Assembly (NCBI RefSeq): GCF_014645195.1
Contig: NZ_BMLK01000003.1
Coordinates: forward strand, 186,001 to 250,000
Length of the DNA: 64,000 bases
Direction of reading: 5' to 3'
From: Novosphingobium indicum
GTDB taxonomy: Bacteria > Pseudomonadota > Alphaproteobacteria > Sphingomonadales > Sphingomonadaceae
The position numbers were made by a program, and so were the translations under genes. The notes below the pieces were generated by a model. It did no database searches. It saw only the letters and a program-made list of their open reading frames with translations, and was not told the origin of the DNA. Shown here in pieces: positions 15,385 through 25,742 of this stretch. Each line of letters begins with the position of its first letter. Positions within the stretch are counted from its first letter, which is position 1.

Positions 15385-16550
15385 TATGCGACTGCCTTTG
15401 CAATACGGCTGCAGGCGTCGGCAAGTGTGGCCTCGTCCGCGGCGAAGCTGATACGAAATCCGTCGCGTCCACCAAAGGCCGACGCGGGAACGATGGCCAC
15501 GCCATGTTCGAGCAAGTGCAACGCCAGCGCCTTGTCGTCGCCGAAGCGCTCCATGAGCGGGGCGGCATCGACCATGCAATAGAACGCGCCGTCGGGCGTG
15601 GGCGTCGACAGGCCGGGGATGGCATTGATCGCCGACACCACCAGGTCGCGCCGCGCGCGGAAGCGTTCGCACCAGTCGGCAAGGAAGTCCTGCGGTCCCT
15701 CGAACGCGGCGACAGCCGCGGCCTGGCTGATCGAGCACGGGTTGCCCGAGGAATGCGATTGCAGCCGCTCCATGGCCTTGATCAGCCATTCGGGCCCGGC
15801 GGCGACGCCGATGCGGAAGCCGGTCATGGCGTGGCTCTTCGAGACACCCGACACCGTCAGGATGCGCTCGGCAAGATCCGGGCAGAGGCTGGCCAGCGTC
15901 GCATGCGGCGCGCCGGTGTAGTTGATCGGCGCGTAGATATCGTCGGACAGCACCATCACGCGCGGATGGCGGCGCAGCACCTCAGCGAGCGCCTGCAGCA
16001 TTTCTCTCGGGTAGCACGCCCCGGTAGGATTGCCCGGGCTGTTGAGCATCAGCCATTGCGTGCGTGGGCCGATCTGCGCTTCGAGGTCGGCGCCGGTGAA
16101 GCGAAAATTGTCCTTCGCATGGGTGTAGAGCGGGATAACCTTGCCGCCTGCGAAGTGGATGATTTCGGGATAACTCACCCACCACGGCGCGGGGACGATC
16201 ACTTCGTCGCCTTCACTCACGGTGGCGAGCATGGCGTGAAAGATCGCCTGCTTGCCCCCCGCGCTTACCGTCACCTGCGAGGCAGGCACGTCGATGCCGA
16301 GATCGCGCTGGAAATGCAGCGCGGCCGCCTGCTTGAGGCGCGAGGTGCCGCCCACCGGCGTGTACTTCGTCTGGCCGGCATCGAGCGCCGCTTTGGCCGC
16401 GGCGACAACATGATCGGGCGTGGCGAAGTCAGGCTCGCCCACCGAAAGCGAAATGACGTCGCGCCCCTCTTCGCGAAGCTGGGTGGCGCGGTCGGTCATT
16501 GCCGTCGTCTGTGAAGGGGCAATGCGGGAAAGGGCAGTGGAAAGGTGCAT
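15384..16550 (-). CDS. Class I/II aminotransferase (aspartate aminotransferase-like)
   Basis: A 388-residue fold-type I PLP aminotransferase of the aspartate/aromatic group. It shows VISLSVGEPDFATPDHV, LNSPGNPTGACYPREML, the aspartate in VLSDDIYAPINY and the PLP lysine in VSGVSKSHAMTGFRIGV. The C-terminal arginine motif is GFRISFA. Donor and acceptor are probably aspartate and 2-oxoglutarate, though aromatic or other substrates are possible. The ATG at 16550 shares a base with the pabBC stop (TGATG). It is the second gene of a four-gene coupled operon. Confidence 0.87.
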   Translation of the reverse strand: MHLSTALSRIAPSQTTAMTDRATQLREEGRDVISLSVGEPDFATPDHVVAAAKAALDAGQTKYTPVGGTSRLKQAAALHFQRDLGIDVPASQVTVSAGGKQAIFHAMLATVSEGDEVIVPAPWWVSYPEIIHFAGGKVIPLYTHAKDNFRFTGADLEAQIGPRTQWLMLNSPGNPTGACYPREMLQALAEVLRRHPRVMVLSDDIYAPINYTGAPHATLASLCPDLAERILTVSGVSKSHAMTGFRIGVAAGPEWLIKAMERLQSHSSGNPCSISQAAAVAAFEGPQDFLADWCERFRARRDLVVSAINAIPGLSTPTPDGAFYCMVDAAPLMERFGDDKALALHLLEHGVAIVPASAFGGRDGFRISFAADEATLADACSRIAKAVA

Positions 16551-18382
16551 CAGGTCAGCAATCGGGCAGGGAGAAGGCCTCGCAGCGCATTGCCGATCAG
16601 GAAGCCGCCCGCAAGGTCTTCGAGCGTCAGCTCCGCTTCGATGGCGCGGCCTTCCTCTATCAGCGAACGGCGCAGCACGCCGGGCAGCAGGCCGAGACTT
16701 GCAGGCGGCGTCAGCAGCTTGCCTTCGCGCTCGACGAAGAGATTGGTGAAGCAGCCTTCTGTCACGAGGCCGTCGTCGCGCAGGAACAGCGCCTCGTGCG
16801 CTCCGGCGGTTTTCGCGGCGGCAAGGCCGGCATCGTAGAAGCCGCGGTCGCTGGTCTTGTGAGCAAGGCGCCAGTCGCCTGTATCGACCGGCATGCGCAG
16901 CACGGCGACGGTCGCGGGATTGGGCAGGTCGGCGGGCAGGTCGGACAGTTCGAGCGCGTAGGCGCCGCTGCGCGAGACGACGAGGCGCAGCTTCGCGGGG
17001 TTCTCGGCATCGAAACACAGCGCCTGGATCGCGTTGCGTACGGCGTGGCGGTCGAACGCGAAGCCGAGCGCGGCGGCGCTGGCCTTGATCCGCTCGAGAT
17101 GCAGTTCGAGGAGGGCGATCCCCTCGTCCGGTGTAAAAAGCATGGTTTCGATGAGATCGAAACGCGCGGGCGAGACGGGCTCCCCCGATTGGCGTGCTTC
17201 CGACTCTCGCACGAAACCCCCTTTGATCAGACACTCCCGCCACTCGGGAAGCGCTTGCGAATCCGCGACAATGGCCGATCCCACCCCGAGGACTGCCCTG
17301 CCGCCACAATTGTCGCCGCCTCCGTTCCTGTCGGAGGTGAGGCGAAGGGTGCGGATTGCCACATTAAACGCCGCATCGCCAGAGGGTTCGATATGGCCGA
17401 TCGACCCGCAGTAGCTGGCGCGCGGCGTGCCTTCCACGCTGGCGATCAATTCCATCGCCCGGATCTTCGGTGCGCCGGTGATCGAGCCGCAGGGAAAGAG
17501 CGCGCGCAGCACATCCACCGCGCCTGTGCCGGGGACCAGCGCGGCATGGACCGATGAAACCATCTGGTGGAGGGTCGGATAGGTTTCGACGGCAAAGGGA
17601 TTTTCGACCCGGACCGAGCCCGCCTCGGCCACGCGCGAGAGATCGTTGCGCATGAGATCGAGGATCATCAGGTTTTCGGCGCGATCCTTCTCGCTCGTGG
17701 CGAGGTCTTCGCGGAAGCGCATGTCCTCGGCCTCGTCACGCCCGCGCGGGCGGGTGCCCTTCATCGGCTTCACCCACACCGAGCGTTCGCGCAGCGAGAA
17801 GAACAGTTCGGGCGAGAAGCTGAGGTGCCAGTGCGTGCCGTCGTGAACCATGCCGCCATAGCCCGCCGCTGCGCTCGGCCGGATCGCGGCGTAAAGCGCG
17901 AGCGGGTCTCCGGCCCAGGTTCCGGCAAGCGTAAAGGTCAGGTTGGCCTGATAGATGTCGCCTGCTTCGATGGCATCATGGAGCGTGGCGAAGGCGCGCT
18001 GGTATTCGCCAAGGCTTACCTGCGGTTCGAGCGGGCCTATCGACGGCGTTCCCGAGCCGCCTTGTGCCGCGAGCCAGCGGGGCATGTCTGCGGCAGCAAT
18101 GCGTTTGCAATCGCGGAAGGCGCCGAACCAGACCAGCGGTCCGTCGATGGCCTCGGCGTTCAGCAGTGCGGCCAGCCGGGGTTCGAGCGCCAGTCCGGCC
18201 TCGTAGGCCATGTAGCCGGCAAGGTGATGGCCTTCGCACCTGAGCTGTTCGATTCGTTCCAGCGCAGGTAGCACCTCGTCCGGCCGCATGGCGACGACGG
18301 TCTCGGCCGGCTTCCGGAAGAGCCTGGCATCGGCCGCGCCCCGCACGCGGGCGTCATCGAGGAGGACGAAAGGGTCTGGCAT
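16550..18382 (-). CDS. pabBC: PabB-PabC fusion: aminodeoxychorismate synthase / lyase
   Basis: A 610-residue fusion covering two steps of p-aminobenzoate synthesis for folate. Residues about 1-370 are the chorismate-binding synthase: GDIYQANLTFTLAG, VKPMKGTRPRGRDEAEDMRF, DRAENLMILDLMRNDLSRV and GSITGAPKIRAMELI. Residues about 390-610 are a class IV aminotransferase-fold lyase: RFDLIETMLFTPDEG, the PLP lysine in RLAHKTSDRGFYDAG, and EGCFTNLFVEREG. The glutamine amidotransferase subunit PabA is not in the window. First gene of the operon, with a 129-base gap to the divergent HerA-like gene. Confidence 0.92.
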   Translation of the reverse strand: MPDPFVLLDDARVRGAADARLFRKPAETVVAMRPDEVLPALERIEQLRCEGHHLAGYMAYEAGLALEPRLAALLNAEAIDGPLVWFGAFRDCKRIAAADMPRWLAAQGGSGTPSIGPLEPQVSLGEYQRAFATLHDAIEAGDIYQANLTFTLAGTWAGDPLALYAAIRPSAAAGYGGMVHDGTHWHLSFSPELFFSLRERSVWVKPMKGTRPRGRDEAEDMRFREDLATSEKDRAENLMILDLMRNDLSRVAEAGSVRVENPFAVETYPTLHQMVSSVHAALVPGTGAVDVLRALFPCGSITGAPKIRAMELIASVEGTPRASYCGSIGHIEPSGDAAFNVAIRTLRLTSDRNGGGDNCGGRAVLGVGSAIVADSQALPEWRECLIKGGFVRESEARQSGEPVSPARFDLIETMLFTPDEGIALLELHLERIKASAAALGFAFDRHAVRNAIQALCFDAENPAKLRLVVSRSGAYALELSDLPADLPNPATVAVLRMPVDTGDWRLAHKTSDRGFYDAGLAAAKTAGAHEALFLRDDGLVTEGCFTNLFVEREGKLLTPPASLGLLPGVLRRSLIEEGRAIEAELTLEDLAGGFLIGNALRGLLPARLLT

Positions 18383-18511
18383 TTGGATCGGCTCTGGACA
18401 GGCCCTTTAGCCGGGCGGGATGCCGCTGGCAAAAACACTCTCGCACTGGCGCCCTTGCGCCTCTATCAACGATTGTGATTGGTTTTTCGACAATAAAGCA
18501 ATGGGTGGGCG

Positions 18512-20110
18512 ATGCGCGAGATTTTCCTGGGGCTGGGCGGCAATGGCGAGAAGCAGACTCTGCTGCTCGAAAGGGCCAACCGGCACGGGCTGATCGCAGG
18601 CGCCACCGGCACCGGCAAGACGGTTACGCTCCAGACCATTGCCGAGCAATTCTCCGCCGCGGGTGTCCCGGTCTTCCTCGCCGACGTGAAAGGCGATCTG
18701 TCGGGCATTTCCATGGCCGGCAGCCCGACCTTCAAGAATGCCGACAAGCTGGAGGGACGCGCCAGAGAGATCGGCCTCACCGATTACGCCTATTCGGACA
18801 ATCCTGCGGTGTTCTGGGACATCTACGGCGAACAGGGCCATCCCGTGCGCACTACCATCTCGGAGATGGGGCCGTTGCTGCTCGCGCGGCTGATGGACCT
18901 CAACGATACGCAGGAAGGCGTGCTCAACATCGTCTTCCGCTTTGCCGACGAACAGGGCCTGTTGCTGCTGGACCTGGAAGATCTGCAGGCGATGCTGGCT
19001 TTCGCGGCACAGAACGCGTCCGAGCTTTCGGCGAAGTACGGAAACATCACCAAGGCCAGCGTCGGCGCGATCCAGCGCCAGCTGCTGTCGCTCGACAGCC
19101 AGGGCGCGGCGCAGTTCTTCGGCGAGCCTGCGCTGGAGATTCAGGATTTCATCCAGTGCGACGAGCAGGGGCGCGGCTACATCAACGTGCTCGCCGCCGA
19201 CAAGCTGATGCGCAGCCCCAAGCTCTACGCCACGTTCCTCCTCTGGCTGCTCTCCGAACTGTTCGAGGTGCTGCCCGAAGTCGGCGATCCGGAAAAGCCC
19301 AAGCTCGTGTTCTTCTTCGACGAGGCGCACCTGCTCTTCGACGATGCGCCCAAGGCACTACAGGACAAGGTGGAGCAGGTCGTGCGTCTGATCCGGTCCA
19401 AGGGTGTGGGCGTCTATTTCTGTTCGCAGAATCCCATCGATATTCCCGAGGACGTCGCCGGGCAGCTCGGCAACCGGGTGCAGCATGCACTCCGGGCCTT
19501 CACGCCGCGCGACAAGAAGGCGATCAAGGCGGCGGCGGATACGTTCCGCATCAATCCCGATCTCGATGTCGAACAGGCGATCACCGAACTCAAGGTGGGC
19601 GAGGCGCTCGTCTCCACGCTCGATGAAGACGGCGCACCTGGTGTGGTCGAACGCACGCTGATCGCGCCGCCGCGTTCGCGGCTGGGGCCGGTGACGGCCA
19701 AGGAACGCGCGATCATGCAATCGATCAGCCCTTGCGAGGGCAAGTACGATACCCGCGTCGATCGCGAAAGCGCCGAGGAAGTGCTCGCCGCCAAGGCTGC
19801 CGATGCCGCCGCCACGGCGGAGGAAGTCGCCGAGAAAGGCGAGGAGGAAGTGCGCAAGCGCGAACGCAAGCATCCCAGCCTGTGGGATGGGCTGGGCGGC
19901 AAGGTCGCCAAGGTGGCGGCGGGTGCAGCGGCAGCCAGTGCCGGTTCGATCCTCGCGCAGACCCTGCAGGGCAAGAAGAGCCGTGCCAACCCGAGCGCCT
20001 CTGCCGCCAGCGCCGCCGCGGGCACGATTGGCGATACGCTGGGCCGGGCCATCGGTGTGCCCGGTCTGGGCCGCTTTGCCCGCAATCTCATCGGGGGGCT
20101 GATGCGCTAG
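18512..20110 (+). CDS. HerA-like / DUF853 P-loop ATPase
   Basis: A 532-residue ATPase of the HerA-FtsK type, DUF853 group. Walker A is [16 protein letters not shown] (K36), Walker B is [15 protein letters not shown] and an arginine-finger region is [17 protein letters not shown]. The C-terminal 110 residues are charged, then alanine-rich with [20 protein letters not shown], likely a membrane-association or oligomer segment. Relatives are called helicases, but the role of this stand-alone group is not established. It ends five bases before the M1 peptidase gene, so the two may share a transcript. Confidence 0.85.
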   Translation: MREIFLGLGGNGEKQTLLLERANRHGLIAGATGTGKTVTLQTIAEQFSAAGVPVFLADVKGDLSGISMAGSPTFKNADKLEGRAREIGLTDYAYSDNPAVFWDIYGEQGHPVRTTISEMGPLLLARLMDLNDTQEGVLNIVFRFADEQGLLLLDLEDLQAMLAFAAQNASELSAKYGNITKASVGAIQRQLLSLDSQGAAQFFGEPALEIQDFIQCDEQGRGYINVLAADKLMRSPKLYATFLLWLLSELFEVLPEVGDPEKPKLVFFFDEAHLLFDDAPKALQDKVEQVVRLIRSKGVGVYFCSQNPIDIPEDVAGQLGNRVQHALRAFTPRDKKAIKAAADTFRINPDLDVEQAITELKVGEALVSTLDEDGAPGVVERTLIAPPRSRLGPVTAKERAIMQSISPCEGKYDTRVDRESAEEVLAAKAADAAATAEEVAEKGEEEVRKRERKHPSLWDGLGGKVAKVAAGAAAASAGSILAQTLQGKKSRANPSASAASAAAGTIGDTLGRAIGVPGLGRFARNLIGGLMR

Positions 20111-20114
20111 GCGG

Positions 20115-22799
20115 ATGGGCTTGCTCTGCCGTTTCATCGTTTTCGTTGTTCTGATTGCGACGCTCCCCGGTGCCCTGCGCGCGCAGGGGCTGCCGGGTCC
20201 CGAAACCGAGCCGATGGCAGAGATCACGGTGTCCTCCGACCGGCACATGCCGCTTGGCAAGCTGGACAGGAGCGTGGTGCCTCGGGCGTACCGCCTCGAT
20301 CTGACCATTGATCCCGCAGCGCCGCGCTTTTCCGGCCATGTCGAGATCGATGTGGACCTGGCCGAACCGACCGATGTCATCTACCTGCATGGGCGCGATC
20401 TTGCGGTTTCGCGTGCCGTCGCCCGTGTCTCAGGCCATGCGGTCGAGGGGCATTGGCGTCAGAGCGATGCCACCGGCATTGTCCGGTTGTCGTTCGACGA
20501 GAGCCTGCCGCAGGGCTCGGCTACCCTTGCTTTCGATTACGACGCGGCGTTCGCGGACAGCCCGACCGGCATGTTCCACGTCGAGGTCGATCACCAGTGG
20601 TACAGCTGGACCCAGTTCCAGTCGATCGATGCGCGTGCTGCCTTTCCGGGATTCGACGAGCCGGGTTTCAAGACGCCGTTCACGGTGACCCTGCGCACGC
20701 CGCCGGGGCTGACCGCGATCAGCAATGGTGCAGAGCCTGGCGAGCCGCCAGTGGAAGACGGCCTTGCCGTCCACCGCTTCGCCCCGACCTTGCGGCTGCC
20801 GACGTATCTCGTGGCGATGATGGTGGGGCCCTTCGCCAGTCTTGAAGGGCAGGTGCCGCCCAATGCGCTGCGGCTGGAACCGCTGCCGGTGCGGATCGAT
20901 TCGACGCAGCAGAATGCCGGGCGGCTCGCGTTCGCCATGGAGGGGACGCAGAAGATCGTCGGGCTGCTGGAGAACTATTTCGGCGGGCCTTTCCCGTTCT
21001 CCAAGCTCGATCAGGTGACGACGCCGGTCCTGCCCGGTGCCATGGAGAACGCCGGTGCCAGCCTCTACCGGGACGATATCCTCATCGTCGACGGCAACTC
21101 CCCGGTCGTGCAGCAGCGCGATTTCGGTATGATCGTCGCGCATGAGTTGGGGCACCAGTGGTTCGGCGATCTGGTGACGCCGGCATGGTGGGATGATATC
21201 TGGCTCAACGAGGCCTTTGCCAACTGGATCGGCTATCGGATGGGCGACGCCTGGCGGCCCGATCTGGGGATCAGGGGCGATGCACTCAGCGAGGGATTTC
21301 AGGCGATGGAAACCGATGCGCTGCTGGCAGGGCGCCCGGTGCATCAGGACATTCCCACCAATGCGCAGATCGATTCCGCCTTCGATGCCATCACCTACGG
21401 CAAGGGCGGCCATATCGTCGGCATGATTGCGGCGTGGCTGGGGGAGGACAAGTTCCGCGAAGGCGTGCGGCGTTACATTGCCGCGCATCGCTTCGGCTCC
21501 GCGACGAGCGAAGACTTTTTCACCGCGCTTGCCGATGTCGCGGGCGATCCCCGGCTGGTTCCGGCCATGCGCAGCTTCGTCGATCAGCAGGGCGTGCCGC
21601 TTCTTGCGGTGCGGCAGCAGGGGGACAAGGTTTCCATTACCCAGCTGCGCTATACCACGGCCGGCGTCGCGCCGCCCGATACGCAATGGGTCATCCCGCT
21701 GTGCCTGCGCCGCGGCGCGAACAGGCGCTGCTTCATCATGGACAAGCGCACGCAGGCCTTCACGATCGACGGCGAAGGGCCGGTGTTTCCGAATCCTGGC
21801 GGCACTGGCTACTATCGCTTCGAGCTGACCGAGCGGCACTGGGACCAGTTGCTTGCTTATGCCGACGATCTGCCGGGCGGTGAGGCGCAGGCGCTGGTGG
21901 ATTCTCTATGGGCTTCGATACGTGCCGGGCGCGGTACGATCGGCGAAATGGGGCGGCTGGCGCGCAAGCTTATACGGCACCCCGATCCTCACGCGGCCGA
22001 TGCGCCGGACAAGGCGCTCAGCCACATGGTGCGCGAAGGGATGGTGGGGTCGCAGGGGCGTCGGTTCTTCCGCATGTTTCGTGAACACCTCTATGTGCCC
22101 CTGCTGAAGAAGTACGGCTTCGATCCTCGTGCCGGCGTCTATGCGCAGGAACAGCCCGCCCGCACGCAGCGCCGCGTGCAGATCGTTTCCGCGCTTCTGG
22201 GGACGGGGCGCGGTCGCAACCTGCGCAAGCAGATAGGGGAGGCGACCGTGGCTTATCTGGCGGGCGACAAGAGCGCGCTCGATCCGGCCTGGCTCGATCA
22301 CGCCCTCGATCTCTATCTGTTCGAGCGCGACGAGGATGCGGCCCGGCAACTTGCCGAAAAGGCGCTCGAATCCGAGGACCCCGTCTTTCGTCCTGCGGCG
22401 CTGGCTGCCGCTGCGCGCACAGGGGACCAGGACATGGCCGAGTGGCTGCTCTCGCTCGACGATCCGCGTCTGCGCGAAAGTGAAAAGCGCGAATTCCTCG
22501 ACAGCATCATGGCCCGCAAGTCGACCCGCGAATTCGGCTACGACTGGGCCCTCTCTCACGTCGACGAGCTACTCGCCAGCAGCGACGGCCAGTTCTTCGC
22601 CGCGCGTCTTCCGCAAGCCCTCGGACGCTTCTGCTCGGTCGCGTGGGCCAATCGCATCGCGCGCGATTTCACGGACAAGCTTGCCGGAACGCCGGGCGCG
22701 CTCGAACTCTACCGCGCCATCGAGCGGGTGCGGAATTGCGGCCTGCTGGACGAAATGATGGGATCCCAGATCGACGCCGAATTCACGAAGCTGCGCTAG
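20115..22799 (+). CDS. Secreted M1-family aminopeptidase
   Basis: An 894-residue zinc aminopeptidase. An N-terminal signal (FIVFVVLIATLPGALRAQG) sends it to the periplasm. The substrate-anchoring GAMEN box is PGAMENAGASLY. Zinc ligands are H343, H347 and E366 in HELGHQWFGDLVTP followed by WWDDIWLNEAFANW, with E344 as catalytic base. The C-terminal helical domain is complete. Length fits M1 enzymes. It trims N-terminal residues from imported peptides. It overlaps the convergent sensor kinase gene by 17 bases. Confidence 0.92.
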   Translation: MGLLCRFIVFVVLIATLPGALRAQGLPGPETEPMAEITVSSDRHMPLGKLDRSVVPRAYRLDLTIDPAAPRFSGHVEIDVDLAEPTDVIYLHGRDLAVSRAVARVSGHAVEGHWRQSDATGIVRLSFDESLPQGSATLAFDYDAAFADSPTGMFHVEVDHQWYSWTQFQSIDARAAFPGFDEPGFKTPFTVTLRTPPGLTAISNGAEPGEPPVEDGLAVHRFAPTLRLPTYLVAMMVGPFASLEGQVPPNALRLEPLPVRIDSTQQNAGRLAFAMEGTQKIVGLLENYFGGPFPFSKLDQVTTPVLPGAMENAGASLYRDDILIVDGNSPVVQQRDFGMIVAHELGHQWFGDLVTPAWWDDIWLNEAFANWIGYRMGDAWRPDLGIRGDALSEGFQAMETDALLAGRPVHQDIPTNAQIDSAFDAITYGKGGHIVGMIAAWLGEDKFREGVRRYIAAHRFGSATSEDFFTALADVAGDPRLVPAMRSFVDQQGVPLLAVRQQGDKVSITQLRYTTAGVAPPDTQWVIPLCLRRGANRRCFIMDKRTQAFTIDGEGPVFPNPGGTGYYRFELTERHWDQLLAYADDLPGGEAQALVDSLWASIRAGRGTIGEMGRLARKLIRHPDPHAADAPDKALSHMVREGMVGSQGRRFFRMFREHLYVPLLKKYGFDPRAGVYAQEQPARTQRRVQIVSALLGTGRGRNLRKQIGEATVAYLAGDKSALDPAWLDHALDLYLFERDEDAARQLAEKALESEDPVFRPAALAAAARTGDQDMAEWLLSLDDPRLRESEKREFLDSIMARKSTREFGYDWALSHVDELLASSDGQFFAARLPQALGRFCSVAWANRIARDFTDKLAGTPGALELYRAIERVRNCGLLDEMMGSQIDAEFTKLR

Positions 22800-24231
22800 A
22801 CTCCGACGAACACTGCATGGGAATTTCCAGGCGCGCGGTCAGGCCCTCGATGGCGCCTGTTGCCGAACGCCGGTTGGTCAGTTGCAGCGAGCCGCCATGC
22901 TGGTCGGCGATGGCTCGTGCGAGCGCTAAACCGAGACCTGCGCCGCCTGTCGTGGTGTTGCGCGAAGGATCCCCGCGCGTGAAGGCGTTCATCATGTCGT
23001 CGATGGCGTCGTCCGGGATGCCCGGGCCGTCGTCGTCGATCAGGATCACGGCGCGCTTGTTCTCCTGCAGCAGCGAGACGCGGGCACTCTGGGCATAGCG
23101 CAGGGCATTGCCGATCAGGTTGCGCAGCGCGCGGCGCAGCCAGGTCGGTCGCAGTTCCAGGACGGTCCGCTGGGTATCGCAGAGCTCCACAGGCTCACCC
23201 ATGTCCTCGTATTCCTCGACGACCGAGGCCACCAGTGCGGAAAGCTCGGTCCGTTCGCGCGGGTCGCTGGGTCTGCCCACGCGAGCAAGCGAGAGGATAT
23301 CGTCGAGCGTGCGTACGATGTCCTCTATGGTGCCGGCCATGCGCGCCCGCTCGGTATCGTCTTCGACCGATTCAATGCGGACCCGAAGCGCGGCCAGCGG
23401 CGTCTTGAGGTCATGGCCGATGGCACCCAGCATCACGTCCTTCTCGTCGAGCATGGCGGCGATGCGCGCTTCCATGGCATTGTGCGCAAGGATCAGCCTG
23501 CGCATGTCCTCCGGTCCGGAGGGTTCAAGCTGCCCCTCGGCATCGGGAGTTGCCGCGAAGCGTTCGACGCGCCGGGTCAGCGCCGCCAGGGGGCGCGTGA
23601 TGCGGCGCAGGATGAGCGCGACGGCACCCACCAGCACGGCGTAGATCAGCAGGGTCTGCAGGATCAGCGGCACCAGCAGGATATGCGCGGCCCGCGGCGA
23701 GCGAACGCGCGCGACCAGCCAGTCGGACCCGTTTTCCGGCCGTACGCCGACCACGAGCAAGTGGCCGTTCATCATCTCGCGGACCTCTTCTTGGTCCATC
23801 CGCCGGGCCGCGGCCACGCGAAGGGCTCCGGTGCGGGCGATCGGGTCGCCCCCGATCGAGCGATGGACGACGACGATTTCGGAGTCGGGGAAGTTCTGGT
23901 CGGCGAGAATGTCCTGAAGGCGGGCTTCTGCCCTGCCGTCACGGCGTTCGTCCTCGTCTGCCGGCGACCGGGTGCTGAACTCGAGCGGGAATGCGCGCGC
24001 CGGGGGATTGCCGATGGGGCCATGCGCGCGCTTTTCGCGGCGGGTGAAGGCCCGCGGCCCGCGCGTATCGGCGATCAGCCGGAAGGCCGCGACATTGAGC
24101 ATGCCGGTCTCGTAGGCTTCACGCTGCGCGCGATAGACGAGAAACGAGCCCAGGCCCTGAACAAGCAGCAGGGCCACGGCCATGGCCAGAAGCATCTGGC
24201 CCATCAGGCTGCGGGGTTGGGGAATCTTCAT
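22783..24231 (-). CDS. Membrane sensor histidine kinase
   Basis: A 482-residue HisKA/HATPase kinase. A transmembrane segment lies near residues 10-32, a periplasmic sensor follows to about 180, a second membrane segment is near 185-208, and then HAMP. The phosphorylated histidine is in AIGHDLKTPLAALRVR near residue 273. ATP motifs are LRNLIGNALRYA, DDDGPGIPDD and GAGLGLALARAI. It overlaps the response regulator gene by four bases (ATGA), its certain partner. The signal is unknown; the neighbouring EF-hand gene suggests a divalent-cation or envelope theme. Confidence 0.9.
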   Translation of the reverse strand: MKIPQPRSLMGQMLLAMAVALLLVQGLGSFLVYRAQREAYETGMLNVAAFRLIADTRGPRAFTRREKRAHGPIGNPPARAFPLEFSTRSPADEDERRDGRAEARLQDILADQNFPDSEIVVVHRSIGGDPIARTGALRVAAARRMDQEEVREMMNGHLLVVGVRPENGSDWLVARVRSPRAAHILLVPLILQTLLIYAVLVGAVALILRRITRPLAALTRRVERFAATPDAEGQLEPSGPEDMRRLILAHNAMEARIAAMLDEKDVMLGAIGHDLKTPLAALRVRIESVEDDTERARMAGTIEDIVRTLDDILSLARVGRPSDPRERTELSALVASVVEEYEDMGEPVELCDTQRTVLELRPTWLRRALRNLIGNALRYAQSARVSLLQENKRAVILIDDDGPGIPDDAIDDMMNAFTRGDPSRNTTTGGAGLGLALARAIADQHGGSLQLTNRRSATGAIEGLTARLEIPMQCSSESSAAS

Positions 24232-24962
24232 TCGGAGTCGATCGGAATGCGCCTGACTTCGGTCGCCAGCATGTAACCACCACCCCAGACCGTCTGGATC
24301 AGCTGTGGGTTGCGGCTGTCGACCTCGATCTTGCGGCGCAGGCGGCTGACCTGATTATCGACGGCACGATCGAACAGATGCGCTTCGCGGCCTTGAACCA
24401 TGTCAAGCAGGCGGTCGCGGTTGAGCACCTGGCGTGGGTGCTCGAGGAACGCCATGAGCAGCCGGAATTCGACCGAGGAGATGGCCACCACGGCTCCCTC
24501 GGGATCGGTCAGGCGCCGCTTGAGCGGATCGAGCTGCCAGCCTTCGAATTCGAAGCCCTCGTTTTCCACGGGCGGAACCGAGATGCGCGAGGCGCGGCGC
24601 AGCACGCTGCGGATTCGGGCGACGAGTTCGCGCGGTTCGAAGGGTTTGACGACATAATCGTCCGCCCCGATTTCGAGTCCGACGATGCGGTCGGTCGCCT
24701 CGCCGCGCGCGGTCAGGAAAATGACCGGGACGTCCTGCGATTCGACCAGATGGCGGCACAGCGAAAGCCCGTCCTCACCGGGCATCATGATATCGAGCAG
24801 GACCAGGTCGGGCCGCATGTCACGCAGGCGGCTGCGGGCTTCCGCCGCGCTGATTGCCTGCGTCACGGCAAACCCCTGGCGCGAGAGGTACTCGGCCAGG
24901 GGCTCGCGCAGGGCCGCCTCGTCATCGACGAGCAGGACCTGAGGGGGCGCGGTATCGTTCAT
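24228..24962 (-). CDS. OmpR-family response regulator
   Basis: A 244-residue regulator: receiver with acidic DDE, phosphoacceptor D57 in LVLLDIMMPGEDG and lysine in DYVVKPFEPREL, then an OmpR winged helix with RLLMAFLEHPRQVLNRDRLL and AVDNQVSRLRRKIE. It is transcribed ahead of its kinase. The EF-hand gene ends 25 bases upstream, so all three may share a promoter in 25612-25807, where three ATTGTC direct repeats are candidate binding sites. Confidence 0.92.
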   Translation of the reverse strand: MNDTAPPQVLLVDDEAALREPLAEYLSRQGFAVTQAISAAEARSRLRDMRPDLVLLDIMMPGEDGLSLCRHLVESQDVPVIFLTARGEATDRIVGLEIGADDYVVKPFEPRELVARIRSVLRRASRISVPPVENEGFEFEGWQLDPLKRRLTDPEGAVVAISSVEFRLLMAFLEHPRQVLNRDRLLDMVQGREAHLFDRAVDNQVSRLRRKIEVDSRNPQLIQTVWGGGYMLATEVRRIPIDSE

Positions 24963-24987
24963 GCAATGCGTCTCCCGCGCCCTTCGA

Positions 24988-25611
24988 TCAGTTGCCGTCC
25001 GTCTTGGCGGCCTTCTTGGCCTTCCACTGCGCCTTCATCTTGGCGTGCGCAGCCTGGCGTTCGGCCTGGGTGATCTGGCCGTCGTTGTCGGCGTCCATCA
25101 TGGCAAAGTGCTTTTCACCGGCTGCATCGAACTCGGCCTTGGATACGGCACCGTCGTTGTTGGTGTCGGCCATCTTCGCCATCATCATCATGCCGCCACG
25201 ATGACCGCGATGGTGCTTGCCGTGCCTGCCATCACCGTCGCGCATACCCGGACCGCGTTCGCCATCCATGCCGGGACCACCTTGACCGGGGCCATGGGGC
25301 GGCTGGGCCATGAACTCTTCATTGGAAATCGAACCGTTGCCGTCGGAGTCGAGTTTGGCGAACATCTCGGCGCGGCGCGCTTCATGGCGTGCCTCGCGGT
25401 CGGTCTGGTCGAGCTTGCCGTCGTTGTTCACATCCATGCGGGCAAACATGGCATCGCCGGCCTGCTTGGCTTCGGCGCGGGTGACGACGCCGTTCCCGTC
25501 CGCGTCCATCATCGGGCCGCCGCCGCGACCGGGCTGGGCATAGGCGATACCGCCGACTGCAAGCGCAGCGACCGAAAGGCCGAGCGTTAGTTTGGTGATT
25601 GCATTCTTCAT
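24988..25611 (-). CDS. Secreted EF-hand calcium-binding protein, five loops
   Basis: A 207-residue exported protein. The signal peptide is LGLSVAALAVGGIAYAQPG. Five EF-hand-like loops can be read: DADGNGVVTRAE, DVNNDGKLDQTD, DSDGNGSISNEE, DTNNDGAVSKAE and DADNDGQITQAE. Between loops three and four is a glycine-, histidine- and methionine-rich linker (RHGKHHRGHRGGMMMM) that could bind other metals. It probably buffers or senses calcium in the periplasm. It lies directly upstream of the two-component genes. The ATG at 25611 matches the signal peptide. Confidence 0.9.
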   Translation of the reverse strand: MKNAITKLTLGLSVAALAVGGIAYAQPGRGGGPMMDADGNGVVTRAEAKQAGDAMFARMDVNNDGKLDQTDREARHEARRAEMFAKLDSDGNGSISNEEFMAQPPHGPGQGGPGMDGERGPGMRDGDGRHGKHHRGHRGGMMMMAKMADTNNDGAVSKAEFDAAGEKHFAMMDADNDGQITQAERQAAHAKMKAQWKAKKAAKTDGN

Positions 25612-25742
25612 GTCATCTGCTCCCAGAGGAAATTTGATAAGAGCCGCAGGGCCGGGGAAGGGAGGGGGAAGAAGTGCCCCGCGGCTCTCTGTGATCCGTT
25701 CTAGAACCGTCTTGTCGCGCAGGTGTGCCGGTTACCGATGAT

